A stretch of DNA of 37,185 nucleotides from NCBI GenBank assembly GCA_030151245.1, contig JASLEF010000068.1, forward strand, positions 1 to 37,185, in the 5' to 3' direction. A program made the position numbers and the translations under genes. This document shows positions 1 through 8,790 of the stretch, in pieces. Numbering within the stretch: the first letter of the stretch is position 1; every line of letters starts with the position of its first letter. The DNA is from Ignatzschineria sp. GTDB taxonomy: Bacteria; Pseudomonadota; Gammaproteobacteria; Cardiobacteriales; Wohlfahrtiimonadaceae. The notes under the pieces were generated by a model. It was not told where the DNA came from and did no database searches. It was given only the letters and a program-made list of their open reading frames with translations.

Positions 1-110
1 ATCTTAAGAATATCTCTTTTGTAAAATCATCGTGTGATCAGCGATCTATCTCTTCAAATACCATCCTGATTTATGAGAAGATATTTTCTCTATTGATCAA
101 CACTATTTTA

Positions 111-569
111 TTAAAGTGGAGAGACGTTCATACTGCGACCACTTCCCACCATACGCACACGTTGCCCTGCCCGGAACATGGAAACATCTTGTTTTTGGAC
201 AACAGCAATGGTTTTACCCTCATCTGTTTTAATCTCTAGCTCCACCGCGTGAACTTCTGCCAGTTTCTGTCCAGCTTTATTTCCTGCCATTCCACCGGCG
301 ATAGCACCTACTGCAGTCGTAATATTACGGCCTCGGCCGCCCCCCACAGAGTTTCCTACAACCCCTCCAAGCACAGCTCCTGAAATAGTGCCTAAACCTG
401 ATTCTTCAGCTTGAATGGTCACGGGACGAACGTTTAAAACCGTACCATATGACACTTCTCTCACCGTTTTTGCTTGATTGCCGGTATAAACATCCCCTGA
501 ATAAACGCCTGAGTTTGTACATCCTGCTAATGTTAATACGGCAAGACCCACTAATGTCATTTTTTTCAT
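111..569 (-). CDS. slyB: SlyB-family outer-membrane lipoprotein
   Basis: A 152-residue lipoprotein of the SlyB/Pcp (glycine zipper 2TM) family. The N-terminus is a short signal peptide ending in the lipobox LAGC, with Cys17 as the lipidated residue. Residues about 58-100 are a glycine-rich zipper (repeated GxxxG-type spacing), followed by a small beta domain with the segment VVQKQ near 123-127 and GQRV near 135-138. Length and order match E. coli SlyB, including the SGDVYTG and YGTVLNVRPV stretches. The ATG start is preceded by AGAGGG at suitable spacing. In enterobacteria SlyB is an outer-membrane stress lipoprotein; here that role is inferred from family. It stands alone, with no co-directional neighbour close by. 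Confidence 0.9.
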   Translation of the reverse strand: MKKMTLVGLAVLTLAGCTNSGVYSGDVYTGNQAKTVREVSYGTVLNVRPVTIQAEESGLGTISGAVLGGVVGNSVGGGRGRNITTAVGAIAGGMAGNKAGQKLAEVHAVELEIKTDEGKTIAVVQKQDVSMFRAGQRVRMVGSGRSMNVSPL

Positions 570-765
570 TCTTGTACCCTCTTATCAAATTAATACGGAA
601 CTACTCTCAATCTACTAAATTCTTTAATCCTTAAAATTATATCAAAGAATTACGGATGAATGTTAGTGTCATAGTATCTTACAGATTCACGATGGAGACA
701 ATGCGATTATTTAACTTTATAGTATCAATCAGCCAGTTATAATATATTCGATAAAAATAAAGACA

Positions 766-1683
766 TTACGGAGCTGCTTCTACGCGATTTATACTACAAT
801 CTTCTATATTAATCGATGCCACTCTTGGAAAACGCGGGATTCCTTTTTTTGTAAAGCCGTTATGTAAATAACGAATGGTACTCCCTATTTTGGGAGGAGA
901 TTGCCGCATGGCATCTGTTAAACCAGATCCTACACGAAAATGTTTAATCTCATTATCAATCACAGCCTCAACCTCTAAAGCCCCCACCATATCTCGATAT
1001 TTTCCCTTTCCCGCACTAAATCCCCGAATAATGGCGCAACCATCATCAATCTCTTTGACCTTCAAAAGCGCATCGTGACGAATATAGGGACGATAATGTG
1101 ACATTTGATGGTGTAACATCAAGCCTTCTCCTCCGGCATCAATAATCTCTTTCAATAGCAGATCTAAGGCATCATCAGAGGATAGTTGAATTTGTTCGAT
1201 CATCTTTACATGAGGATTACTGACCGCTAAATCTCTCAAATAAGTACGCATGACAGCAACTCTCTCCTGAAATGTCCCCTTCTCCGCAGGCAAATCAAAA
1301 ATTTGATATGTTACCTGCTTCCAAAGGGGATCTTGTACATCATTACGGGCAATGAGTCCTGATAAGCGTTGAAAAGTTTCTCGCCCTAACCAAATTTCTC
1401 CATCTAAAGGCTTCTCTCCTAAATGGGCCGTAAACCAATCAGGCGTCACAATGGCATATCCTTGCCGAGAAAATAGAGTCGTTCCATCCCAATAACCCCG
1501 AATACCATCTAGCTTTTCACTCACATAGTACTCTTCTATCTTCAAATTCGATTCTTTCTGTGGCGTCATGCTCACCCCATGCTGCAAGGGTACGGCAATA
1601 CTCATTGATAAATTTATTAATAACAAAAATAGCGCCCATAAAATGGCGCTATTTGTGAATATCCGTTGTAAAGATTGTCCCAT
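766..1683 (-). CDS. ligE: Periplasmic-type ATP-dependent DNA ligase (LigE-like)
   Basis: A 305-residue minimal ATP-dependent DNA ligase. The adenylated lysine is Lys57 in motif I (KLDGIRG, 57-63). Motif III is YQIFDLP (126-132), motif IV GGEGLML (184-190) and motif V LLKVK (206-210). A short OB domain follows, with KKGIPRFP near 279-286. There is no N-terminal DNA-binding or extra domain. Residues about 14-31 are strongly hydrophobic and end in a plausible signal-peptide site, so export to the periplasm is likely, as proposed for LigE enzymes of Haemophilus and Neisseria, which have been suggested to act on incoming DNA in competence. The replicative ligase of such bacteria is normally the NAD-dependent LigA. 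The ATG start has an AGGAG site 6-8 bases upstream. Confidence 0.88.
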   Translation of the reverse strand: MGQSLQRIFTNSAILWALFLLLINLSMSIAVPLQHGVSMTPQKESNLKIEEYYVSEKLDGIRGYWDGTTLFSRQGYAIVTPDWFTAHLGEKPLDGEIWLGRETFQRLSGLIARNDVQDPLWKQVTYQIFDLPAEKGTFQERVAVMRTYLRDLAVSNPHVKMIEQIQLSSDDALDLLLKEIIDAGGEGLMLHHQMSHYRPYIRHDALLKVKEIDDGCAIIRGFSAGKGKYRDMVGALEVEAVIDNEIKHFRVGSGLTDAMRQSPPKIGSTIRYLHNGFTKKGIPRFPRVASINIEDCSINRVEAAP

Positions 1684-1776
1684 GATTCACTCCTCTCTTT
1701 TATCAATAAAAGAGTAAAGCTAGGAGCTTGCTTCAAACTTTAGGGAGACTTCTTCACAAAAAAACTGCAATAAAGG

Positions 1777-3288
1777 TTAATCTAACTGTCGATCAATGCG
1801 ACGAATCGGAATATTCAAAATCAATAATATAACACCGACGATCACGAGTGCCATGATCACTGTAAAGAAGATATCAGGTAGATCTGTAATCGTATCGGCT
1901 TGTACATTACCTCCCACTTTCGATGCCACTAAATTTCCAAGAGACAATGATGCAAACCATAATCCCATAATTTGACCTCGAATCATTCTTGGTGCAATTT
2001 TCGTCATGATCGATAATCCCACAGGACTCAGGCAGAGCTCTCCAAATGTTAAAAAGAGCATACAAGCGATCATCCAAGATGGGGAAGCTAATGCGTCACC
2101 ACTAACTACTAACTGGCTTGCAATATAGAGACATACAAAACCAATCGCTGCAAAAAAGAGTCCAAAGGCAAACTTCGTAATACTACTTGGCTCTAAATGA
2201 TAGCGATTCATCAATGGCCAAAGCGCTGCAAATAGAGGGGCAAAGATAATGATAAAAATCGAGTTAACAGATTGAAACCATTCGGTAGGTACTTCAAAAC
2301 CTAATATATGACGATCCGTATAGCTATCTACAAAAAGATTCATTGAGGTCGGCTGTTGTTCAAATGCAGACCAGAAAAATGCCGAGGCAATAAATAAAAT
2401 TAAGCAAATTAATAATTGAAACCGCTCTTTACGGGTTAATTTTGCGAGAAAAAAGAGCCCTAGAAAATAAGCGCCCACCGAAATCGTTAAAATAACGGTT
2501 GTATAATCTACTATTGCTGTCGGTGAAAAAGGAATGAGCTCTATACTCACCCCAATGAATAACAGTATAAAAAGTACTAAGGCTCCAAATACCACATTCT
2601 TGGTATTTTTAGTAACATTATTGGGAGTTCCCCATGTTTTTTCGATCTTTTGTGAATCTGCAAAGCGTTCCATTGCCGGCATCGCTTTCACTCTAAAGAC
2701 AAATAGCGCGATTAACATACCAATACCGCCTACCGCAAATCCAGCATGCCAGCCAAACTCTTTATTTAGGATTCCCCCAATAATTGGCGCTAAAAAAGCC
2801 CCTAAGTTTATTCCCATATAAAAAATAGAGAAACCACTATCCCGACGATGATCTCCCTCTTTGTAGAGCATCCCTACAATAACCGAGATACAGGTTTTAA
2901 ATAATCCTGACCCTATCACAATCAGAATCAACCCTAAATAAAAGAAATGTACGGCAAGCCAAGCTGATAACGCAATAGAGAGATGCCCGAGTGCAATGAT
3001 AATCGAGCCATACCAAACGCTTCGCTCCTGTCCTAACCAATTATCGGCGATCCATCCTCCTGGCAAAGCCGAAAGATAAATGGCTCCTCCAAAAATACCC
3101 ACAATGGCTGATGCAGTGGCGGTATCCATGCCCAATCCATTGTTGTTGATCGTCGCCACCATAAAGAGAATTAATATAGGCCGGATGCCATAAAAAGAAA
3201 ATCGCTCCCACATTTCTGTGAAAAAGAGCGAGCTCAACGGTTTAGGATGCCCAAAGAATGCATTATCTTCGGTTTTTACTTTCGCCAT
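1777..3288 (-). CDS. POT/PTR-family proton-coupled oligopeptide transporter
   Basis: A 503-residue membrane protein of the POT (PTR2) family, importing di- and tripeptides with protons across the inner membrane. The first helix holds the family motif ExxER as E25-MW-E28-R29 followed by FSFYG. A second signature, FSIFYMGINLG, lies near residues 153-163. About 12-14 hydrophobic segments are visible. The reading frame can be extended seven codons to a TTG, but the ATG at 3288 has an AAAGG ribosome site at suitable spacing and gives the usual N-terminus. Upstream, on the same strand, a perfect -10 TATAAT sits at 3398-3403, with only a weak -35. Exact substrate range (DtpA/DtpT class) cannot be told from sequence alone. 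Confidence 0.9.
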   Translation of the reverse strand: MAKVKTEDNAFFGHPKPLSSLFFTEMWERFSFYGIRPILILFMVATINNNGLGMDTATASAIVGIFGGAIYLSALPGGWIADNWLGQERSVWYGSIIIALGHLSIALSAWLAVHFFYLGLILIVIGSGLFKTCISVIVGMLYKEGDHRRDSGFSIFYMGINLGAFLAPIIGGILNKEFGWHAGFAVGGIGMLIALFVFRVKAMPAMERFADSQKIEKTWGTPNNVTKNTKNVVFGALVLFILLFIGVSIELIPFSPTAIVDYTTVILTISVGAYFLGLFFLAKLTRKERFQLLICLILFIASAFFWSAFEQQPTSMNLFVDSYTDRHILGFEVPTEWFQSVNSIFIIIFAPLFAALWPLMNRYHLEPSSITKFAFGLFFAAIGFVCLYIASQLVVSGDALASPSWMIACMLFLTFGELCLSPVGLSIMTKIAPRMIRGQIMGLWFASLSLGNLVASKVGGNVQADTITDLPDIFFTVIMALVIVGVILLILNIPIRRIDRQLD

Positions 3289-3598
3289 AACTATTTTACC
3301 TTTTTTCAATTGCGGCTCATAAGTAATTCTTTTAGAAGCTTATTTCATGACCGCAATGACCTTGCTCCGCTTAAAGAGCGCCGTCAAATGATTGTTTATT
3401 ATAAAAATTTCATCTGACTATAGTTACGTACTCTTTTTAATAGTTCAAATTAGTTACCCATAATGGTAATCAATTACTCAATTTCCCCATCTCTTTTCTT
3501 AAATAGAACACTCCTCAATGGAGACTTTGAACAATGTTATAGTCACTTTTCGCTCGCAGTAGTATCAGATACCTTAAAATCACATGGCTATCGTTTGA
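3289..3598. other. Intergenic region between peptide transporter and recJ
   Basis: 310 bases without a convincing gene. It carries the leader and probable promoter of the peptide transporter (TATAAT at 3398-3403 on the minus strand, weak -35) and the short 3' region downstream of recJ. I see no strong terminator hairpin. Confidence 0.5.
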
Positions 3599-5326
3599 TT
3601 ACTGAATCGGCTCAAAATAATCAATAATGAGCTGCAAGTTACGATTTCCTCGCCATTCATTGATATCTAACTTAAAAGCACAATGAATCTCTCGCACATT
3701 ATCGACGAGTTGATGCGCCTGGAAAAATGCCATCGCTTCAAAAGTCATCGCGCTTTTCGGCATTTTCAAAGTAAATTTGAGATGCGCCCCTTTTAAAACT
3801 CGATAATCCAATACCTCAAAAGCGTCATCAAAAACAGGCTCAGGGAATTGCTGCCCCCAAGGATAAGCCAGTTTAATCTCATCAGCGAAACCTAAATTAA
3901 ACCCTGTTACCGGCAATTGCCCATCACTATAAATTTTTTGACTCAGTAACTCCTCACTATGCGGAGTCATCTCAATAAAACGAGCAATCTCTTCGCTCAT
4001 CGCCGCTTCAAATTTCGGAAGATTATCCTCATAAATAGAGAGGCCCGCCGCCATAGCATGTCCGCCGAAAGTCTCAATTAAGCCTTGATGATCCCTAGCG
4101 ACATTACTCATAAGATCTCGTAAATGAATACCTCGAATAGAACGACCTGAACCTTTGAGTAATCCCTCATTATCATAGGCAAAAATAAAAGTAGGACGGT
4201 AATATTGCTCTTTAATACGAGATGCGACAATCCCTGTAATTCCTTGATGCCATGATTCATCATAGAGACAGATAGAGAGCGGTAAGTCCTCTTTACTTAA
4301 GGTAATATCGGTTAAGATACTATCCGCTGTTTCTCGCATTTCATGCTCAATATTTTTTCGCTCCTCATTCATCGTCAATAATTCATTGGCTATCGCCAAG
4401 GCTTCTTCAGGCTGATTGGTTAACAACAACTCAATACCAACTTGCATATTATCTAAGCGCCCCGCCGCATTTAATAACGGCGCAATCCCAAATCCGATAT
4501 CACTCGTAGATAATGTTTCGCGTTTTCGATTTGACACCTCAATTAATGCGTTAATACCGGCAATCATCACCCCTTGGCGCATTCGAAGCAACCCTTGCTG
4601 CGCAATTTTACGATTATTCGCATCTAATGGCACTAAATCAGAGATAGTACCTAAAGCCACAATATCCAGATATTTTGCAAGATTAGGCGCGGGGTGTTCT
4701 CCAAAATAATTGATATTCATAAGCTTCGCTCGAACGCTTAATAAGAGATAAAAAATAACGCCCACACCCGCTAAAGCCTTACTCGGAAACTGATCTCCCA
4801 CTAAATTTGGATTAATAATCGCATGGGCATTGGGTAATATTTCTGGAGGAAGGTGATGATCTGTGACAATCACCTCAATCCCGTTCTCTCGGGCTAGCGC
4901 AACACCTTCAATATTAGAGATCCCGTTATCCACCGTAATTAATAAATCAGGGGGATTTCGCAAAATTTTCTGCACTAAAGAGCGGGATAAACCATATCCA
5001 TCAAGAATACGATGCGGCACAGTATAACGGACGTTTTGCGCACCAAACTCCTGTAGAACTCTTATCGCAAGCGCAATACTGGTTGCCCCATCAACATCAT
5101 AATCCCCGACAATCAAAATCTCTTTCTGTGCCAAGATGGCATCTACTAAGAGGGTTGTTGCCGATTCAATATTACTTAATGAATGATAAGGATGTAGCCC
5201 TCTTAATGTTAAATCTAGTGCGGACTCATCTTCTATAGCACGGTTTTTTAAAACCTCTTGTAACAATGATGAGTGCTGATGAGAGCTAAATTGATGTTGA
5301 GGCTGCCTACGAACAATTTTCATCAT
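3599..5326 (-). CDS. recJ: Single-stranded-DNA-specific exonuclease RecJ
   Basis: A 575-residue DHH-family 5'-3' single-strand DNA exonuclease used in RecF-pathway recombination, mismatch repair and base-excision repair. The catalytic metal motifs are visible in order: GDYDVDG (74-80), DNG (133-135) and DHH (156-158). The DHHA1 domain contains GGHAMAAG in the C-terminal half, followed by the OB-fold region. Length matches E. coli RecJ (577). Two ATG codons are adjacent at the start; AAAAGG inside the end of tusA sits 5 bases before the first and 8 before the second, so either may serve. The start abuts the tusA stop codon with no gap, which implies translational coupling in a tusA-recJ operon. 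Confidence 0.96.
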   Translation of the reverse strand: MMKIVRRQPQHQFSSHQHSSLLQEVLKNRAIEDESALDLTLRGLHPYHSLSNIESATTLLVDAILAQKEILIVGDYDVDGATSIALAIRVLQEFGAQNVRYTVPHRILDGYGLSRSLVQKILRNPPDLLITVDNGISNIEGVALARENGIEVIVTDHHLPPEILPNAHAIINPNLVGDQFPSKALAGVGVIFYLLLSVRAKLMNINYFGEHPAPNLAKYLDIVALGTISDLVPLDANNRKIAQQGLLRMRQGVMIAGINALIEVSNRKRETLSTSDIGFGIAPLLNAAGRLDNMQVGIELLLTNQPEEALAIANELLTMNEERKNIEHEMRETADSILTDITLSKEDLPLSICLYDESWHQGITGIVASRIKEQYYRPTFIFAYDNEGLLKGSGRSIRGIHLRDLMSNVARDHQGLIETFGGHAMAAGLSIYEDNLPKFEAAMSEEIARFIEMTPHSEELLSQKIYSDGQLPVTGFNLGFADEIKLAYPWGQQFPEPVFDDAFEVLDYRVLKGAHLKFTLKMPKSAMTFEAMAFFQAHQLVDNVREIHCAFKLDINEWRGNRNLQLIIDYFEPIQ

Positions 5327-5572
5327 TTACGCCTTTTGAATCAAAAAAGTAAAAATACCATCTTCGATCGTAAAATCTAATAACTGATGATGGGTTCTCA
5401 CTAAATAGGCTTTAAAATCAATTTCAGAATGAGGATCTGTCGCTAATACTTTTAAAATATCACCCGTTTTTGCTCTCATTAATGCTTGCTTTGTCTTTAA
5501 GATTGGCATGGGACAATTGAGCCCCTTGAGGTCAATTTCTATCATCGGTTGATTATCATTTGTTAACGTCAT
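5327..5572 (-). CDS. tusA: TusA/SirA-family sulfur carrier protein
   Basis: An 81-residue protein of the TusA/YedF/SirA-like family. The core GLNCPMPILKTKQAL holds the invariant CPxP motif whose cysteine carries a persulfide. TusA itself relays sulfur from IscS to the TusBCD relay for tRNA 2-thiouridine; other members serve molybdenum cofactor or oxidative sulfur pathways, so the exact partner is inferred. The open frame starts at an ATG at 5581, but its AAGG lies directly against that codon. The ATG three codons later (5572) has AAAAGG about 9 bases upstream and is the better start. The gene directly precedes recJ with no spacer. Confidence 0.82.
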   Translation of the reverse strand: MTLTNDNQPMIEIDLKGLNCPMPILKTKQALMRAKTGDILKVLATDPHSEIDFKAYLVRTHHQLLDFTIEDGIFTFLIQKA

Positions 5573-5886
5573 TACTCTCATCCTTTTCTCTTACTTAACA
5601 TTCATCTATATCATGATGTTATCGTGTCAAACTATCGCTTAAAAATAGAGAGTGAGGCAAAAAACCCTCTCTATTTTCAGGCCATAGTATACGTGATTCC
5701 CTAAAGATCTTCTTCCCCTTTATCTTTTAAGATCAAGGGAACGTGCATATTGATCTCCCCCTGAGCTATCATCATCACCCTCCCCTTCCTGATATTCCGT
5801 CATATGAGCTCTCAATATTAAAAAACCTGACGCCTCTCAGTGAATTTTTTAAGGCGTCAGGTTTTATCAAGTGGTGGTAATGAGGC
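5573..5886. other. Intergenic region between tusA and rimI
   Basis: 314 bases with no gene. It contains the strong hairpin at 5822-5865 (listed separately) and a second AT-rich inverted repeat: AAAATAGAGAG at 5642-5652 pairs with CTCTCTATTTT at 5667-5677 around a 14-base loop. The second repeat lies upstream of tusA and lacks a T-tract, so its role is unclear. Confidence 0.5.
5822..5865 (-). terminator. Rho-independent terminator after rimI
   Basis: A perfect 14-bp stem (5822-5835 pairing with 5852-5865, core ACCTGACGCCT) with a 16-base loop. On the minus strand the stem ends in a run of T just downstream of the rimI stop, so it most likely ends the holD-rimI transcript. T-richness on the other side would also allow plus-strand termination. 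Confidence 0.8.
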
Positions 5887-6372
5887 TTACAGCTGGAAAT
5901 TAAATGTATCTGAAGGAACCGTATATGCCATCACAATAGCATCTTCTCGCCCATTGACATGACACGGATAATATCCTTTACGAACCCCCACTTGATTGAA
6001 GCCGATACGATCATAAAGCGCTCTAGCAGGGGTATTTCCTTCCCTGACCTCTAAAAAAATAGTCGCTAATTGATGCTGATCACCCAATTTTAATACCTGT
6101 TCTAGCAGATAACGTCCTAAACGTTTACCTTGATGAATAGGATCTACCGTAATGTGTAATAGATGCCCCTCATCTAAGATAATAGAGACAAAAGCATAAC
6201 CAATCAGCTCTCCCTCCATTAATAACTTCATCCGAATCACTTTCTGATTGAAAACATCAATCATCTGCTCACGGCTCCAAGGGACGGGATATGCCCGAAC
6301 TTCAATCTCTAAAATTGCTTCTAAATCATCTAAAGTTGCTTCTTCTAGCGTCAATAATTGTTGAATATCCAC
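5887..6372 (-). CDS. rimI: Ribosomal protein bS18-alanine N-acetyltransferase RimI
   Basis: A 161-residue GNAT-fold acetyltransferase. RimI acetylates the N-terminal alanine of ribosomal protein S18. The acetyl-CoA loop is HQGKRLGRYLLE (motif Q/RxxGxG/A). The family-typical region LEVREGNTPARALYDRIGF follows, and the C-terminal YYP...EDAIVMAY block is present. Length is slightly above E. coli RimI (148). The start codon is GTG at 6372, with AGGAG nine bases upstream. It lies downstream of the holD-like gene on the same strand, the holD-rimI order known in both E. coli and Pseudomonas, though here about 270 bases separate them. Confidence 0.93.
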   Translation of the reverse strand: MDIQQLLTLEEATLDDLEAILEIEVRAYPVPWSREQMIDVFNQKVIRMKLLMEGELIGYAFVSIILDEGHLLHITVDPIHQGKRLGRYLLEQVLKLGDQHQLATIFLEVREGNTPARALYDRIGFNQVGVRKGYYPCHVNGREDAIVMAYTVPSDTFNFQL

Positions 6373-6644
6373 TCTTAAAATCTCCTCTCCATATCATAGC
6401 GCCGGCAATATACTTCGTTAGGCGCAACATATGTCACCACGACCTCTTTTCTCCCGCTTCTCTTAGAAATTATGACAGCATTTTTTTATCACAACACCGT
6501 GACACCGTCTGACAATCTATGCAGAGGAATAAGAAAATCGCAATATCTATTATTTTTATAAATCCAATAGGGCCGATGTTTCTAAAGTTTTACCGCTCGA
6601 TAACTCTAATAAAGTCTGATCTAATCTTTCAGGGTCTTCTAGAA

Positions 6645-7589
6645 TTAACCGAGCTGTCTTCGGAGAAACTTTAGATCTTGCCAAAAGTTAGCTTTAAGTC
6701 GGGAATTTTTTGCATATACACGGGGGGAATGAGAAATCACCACCGGAAATTCTATATCATCAATTTTGATATGATGTCGCTCTCGCCTAAGTGATTCAAA
6801 TGGCAACTCTTTCTGCAGTAAAAATTTGACAGAAGTACGTCCTAATAAAAAGATTATCTCAGGTTTAACCTCCAAGATTTCTCGTTTTAAAACTTGAAAA
6901 CAAGCGTGCCACTCTTTATCACTAACATCCCGAAGTTCTGGTGGACGGCACTTAATAAAAGGGGTGATATAGAGAAACTCCGGCGCTAACCCCACAGCAT
7001 TCATCGCTTTAAAGAAAAAAGATTCATCGCTACGATCTAATACGTGACCTTGAAACATCTCTTCTTTCAAAGGAATATCCGTAATCACCATTACCCGTGC
7101 ATTTCGTCCTTGCCTTGGCAATGTCACCTGATGCCGGCTCTGTGAAAAATCACAGCCTAAGCAGCTCTTTACTGCCTGAGAAAACGTAGGCTCAAAGATA
7201 GAAGCTCCACTATCATACTGAAAAGGTCGCGCCTGAAATTCAGATTTCACCGCAATTGATTCTGTAACTTTAGGATCAACTTTGACACGTAAACCTGAGG
7301 TGACATCGTGTAATTGCTGACTAAAACGATCCGCATTAATGCCCATATCAGCGGCAAAATTAGGTCTCTCACTCCTTTGTTCAGCTTTTTGAGGCACTGC
7401 AGTGTGAGGAGCTTTAAGAGGCTCATCTGTGTTCCCCACTGGAGTATGAGCTGCCATGGAAGCGGAGGATGAATGGGGTTGTCGTGATTTTAATGCTCGC
7501 AGATTTTCTTGAACTCGTGGAAGATCCTCTTGCTGACACCAAGCTTGGATTCCCAATAGTTTCAGATATTCGGCTTGCCTAAAATCCAT
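6645..7589 (-). CDS. holD: DNA polymerase III psi subunit (pseudomonad type), UDG-like Fe-S domain
   Basis: A 314-residue protein, likely the psi subunit (HolD) that bridges chi to the clamp-loader. Near the N-terminus, YLKLLGIQAW (W17) resembles the chi-binding peptide of E. coli HolD (LQQLGITQW). A low-complexity linker (about 35-75) leads to a C-terminal domain like family 4 uracil-DNA glycosylases. Four cysteines there, C143, C146, C214 and C230 (CxxC, then two 16 residues apart), match the spacing of the [4Fe-4S] ligands in that family. The glycosylase motifs are degenerate: VITDIPLKEE replaces GEAPG, and ISHSPRV replaces the HPS/HPA loop, so catalysis is doubtful. Being next to rimI, as in E. 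coli and Pseudomonas, supports holD. The ATG at 7589 is preferred over the adjacent GTG because AGGAG lies 7 bases before it. Many databases would call it a uracil-DNA glycosylase family protein. Confidence 0.75.
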   Translation of the reverse strand: MDFRQAEYLKLLGIQAWCQQEDLPRVQENLRALKSRQPHSSSASMAAHTPVGNTDEPLKAPHTAVPQKAEQRSERPNFAADMGINADRFSQQLHDVTSGLRVKVDPKVTESIAVKSEFQARPFQYDSGASIFEPTFSQAVKSCLGCDFSQSRHQVTLPRQGRNARVMVITDIPLKEEMFQGHVLDRSDESFFFKAMNAVGLAPEFLYITPFIKCRPPELRDVSDKEWHACFQVLKREILEVKPEIIFLLGRTSVKFLLQKELPFESLRRERHHIKIDDIEFPVVISHSPRVYAKNSRLKANFWQDLKFLRRQLG

Positions 7590-7676
7590 CACGCTTCTCC
7601 TACTCTTTTACAATGCGTATTGTAGTATCACGACCTTCTAGAAACACCCTTTTTTCAAGATACGCTTCTCAAGATA

Positions 7677-8576
7677 TTAATCCTGATTTTTATCATTTTC
7701 CATTTCTGAAGAGCTGTTGTCTTCATGCGCTGCAAGATGCTCTTTAGAGCTACGTTGCATCTTTTCGCTCTGTAACTGATGTCGCTTACGTCGACGCAAT
7801 ACCGCATAAATAGGACCTGAGAGACCATAACCAAAGAGTACAAGGAAAATCGCTTCTCCTGGGAACCTGACGATACAAACCGCTAAAACGCCTAACACCA
7901 TGACCAATAGTACCCAGACAAAAAATGGAACCGGGTTTTGGAAATGAATATCTTTAAAGCTAAAGAACTTAATATTCGTCACCATCATTAAGCCACTGTA
8001 AAGTGTCAAAAAAAGTGCCGCATAATCTTTCCACGGTGTCGATAAATTCATGCTTTCACCAAACCAGACAAAACCAACCACAATCGCTGCTGCCGTTGGG
8101 CTTGGCATTCCGACAAAGAAACGCTTATCAACGCTTCCTATCTGTACATTAAAACGTGCTAAACGAAGTGCAGCACAGGCTAAGTAGAGATAGGCTACAA
8201 ACCAAGAGATACCGCCAATAATATTAAAATGACTCTCTTTTAAGGCCCAAAGATAAATAATTAATGCCGGTGCAATCCCAAATGAAATAAGATCAGAGAG
8301 TGAGTCATACTGCTCGCCAAATGCACTTGAACTATTCGTCATTCTCGCAACTCGGCCATCTAATCCATCAAAGATCATAGCGACAAATACTAAGATTGCA
8401 GCCTGAGTAAAGGTCTGTGTTGTATCGCCGGAATGAGAACCATAATACGCATCTAATGCGGTGAGAATTGCTGAAAACCCACAGAGCATAGATGCCGTTG
8501 TAATGAGGTTTGGCAACACATAAATCGCATTACTTTTTTTCTGTGGTGTTTTACTATTATCTTTCTGATTGATCAT
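7677..8576 (-). CDS. pssA: CDP-diacylglycerol--serine O-phosphatidyltransferase (phosphatidylserine synthase)
   Basis: A 299-residue inner-membrane enzyme of the CDP-alcohol phosphatidyltransferase family, condensing CDP-diacylglycerol with serine to phosphatidylserine, the precursor of phosphatidylethanolamine. The full catalytic signature DGxxARx8GxxxDxxxD is visible: D73-G74, A77-R78, G87, D91, D95. About seven hydrophobic segments follow, then a charged tail of about 45 residues. The opening segment YVLPNLITTASMLCGF is typical of the PssA (type II) subgroup, distinct from the peripheral E. coli PssA. The ATG has only a weak ribosome site. The gene stands alone between holD and the divergent folA. 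Confidence 0.93.
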   Translation of the reverse strand: MINQKDNSKTPQKKSNAIYVLPNLITTASMLCGFSAILTALDAYYGSHSGDTTQTFTQAAILVFVAMIFDGLDGRVARMTNSSSAFGEQYDSLSDLISFGIAPALIIYLWALKESHFNIIGGISWFVAYLYLACAALRLARFNVQIGSVDKRFFVGMPSPTAAAIVVGFVWFGESMNLSTPWKDYAALFLTLYSGLMMVTNIKFFSFKDIHFQNPVPFFVWVLLVMVLGVLAVCIVRFPGEAIFLVLFGYGLSGPIYAVLRRRKRHQLQSEKMQRSSKEHLAAHEDNSSSEMENDKNQD

Positions 8577-8790
8577 ATTCTTAAGAGACCTAAAATAAGT
8601 AAGACCGTATTATAGCACCCTCCCCTTTTTTATTAAGGGGAACTTCTCTTAAGCCCATATTTTCCTCATAAAAAATGACCAACATTATGCTAGAAGTACT
8701 GAAAACCATATGATTCAATAACAGAATTTAGTATGATACTTCGATAATATTTCCGATAAATAGCATTCATATCATAGGACAAATGGAATA

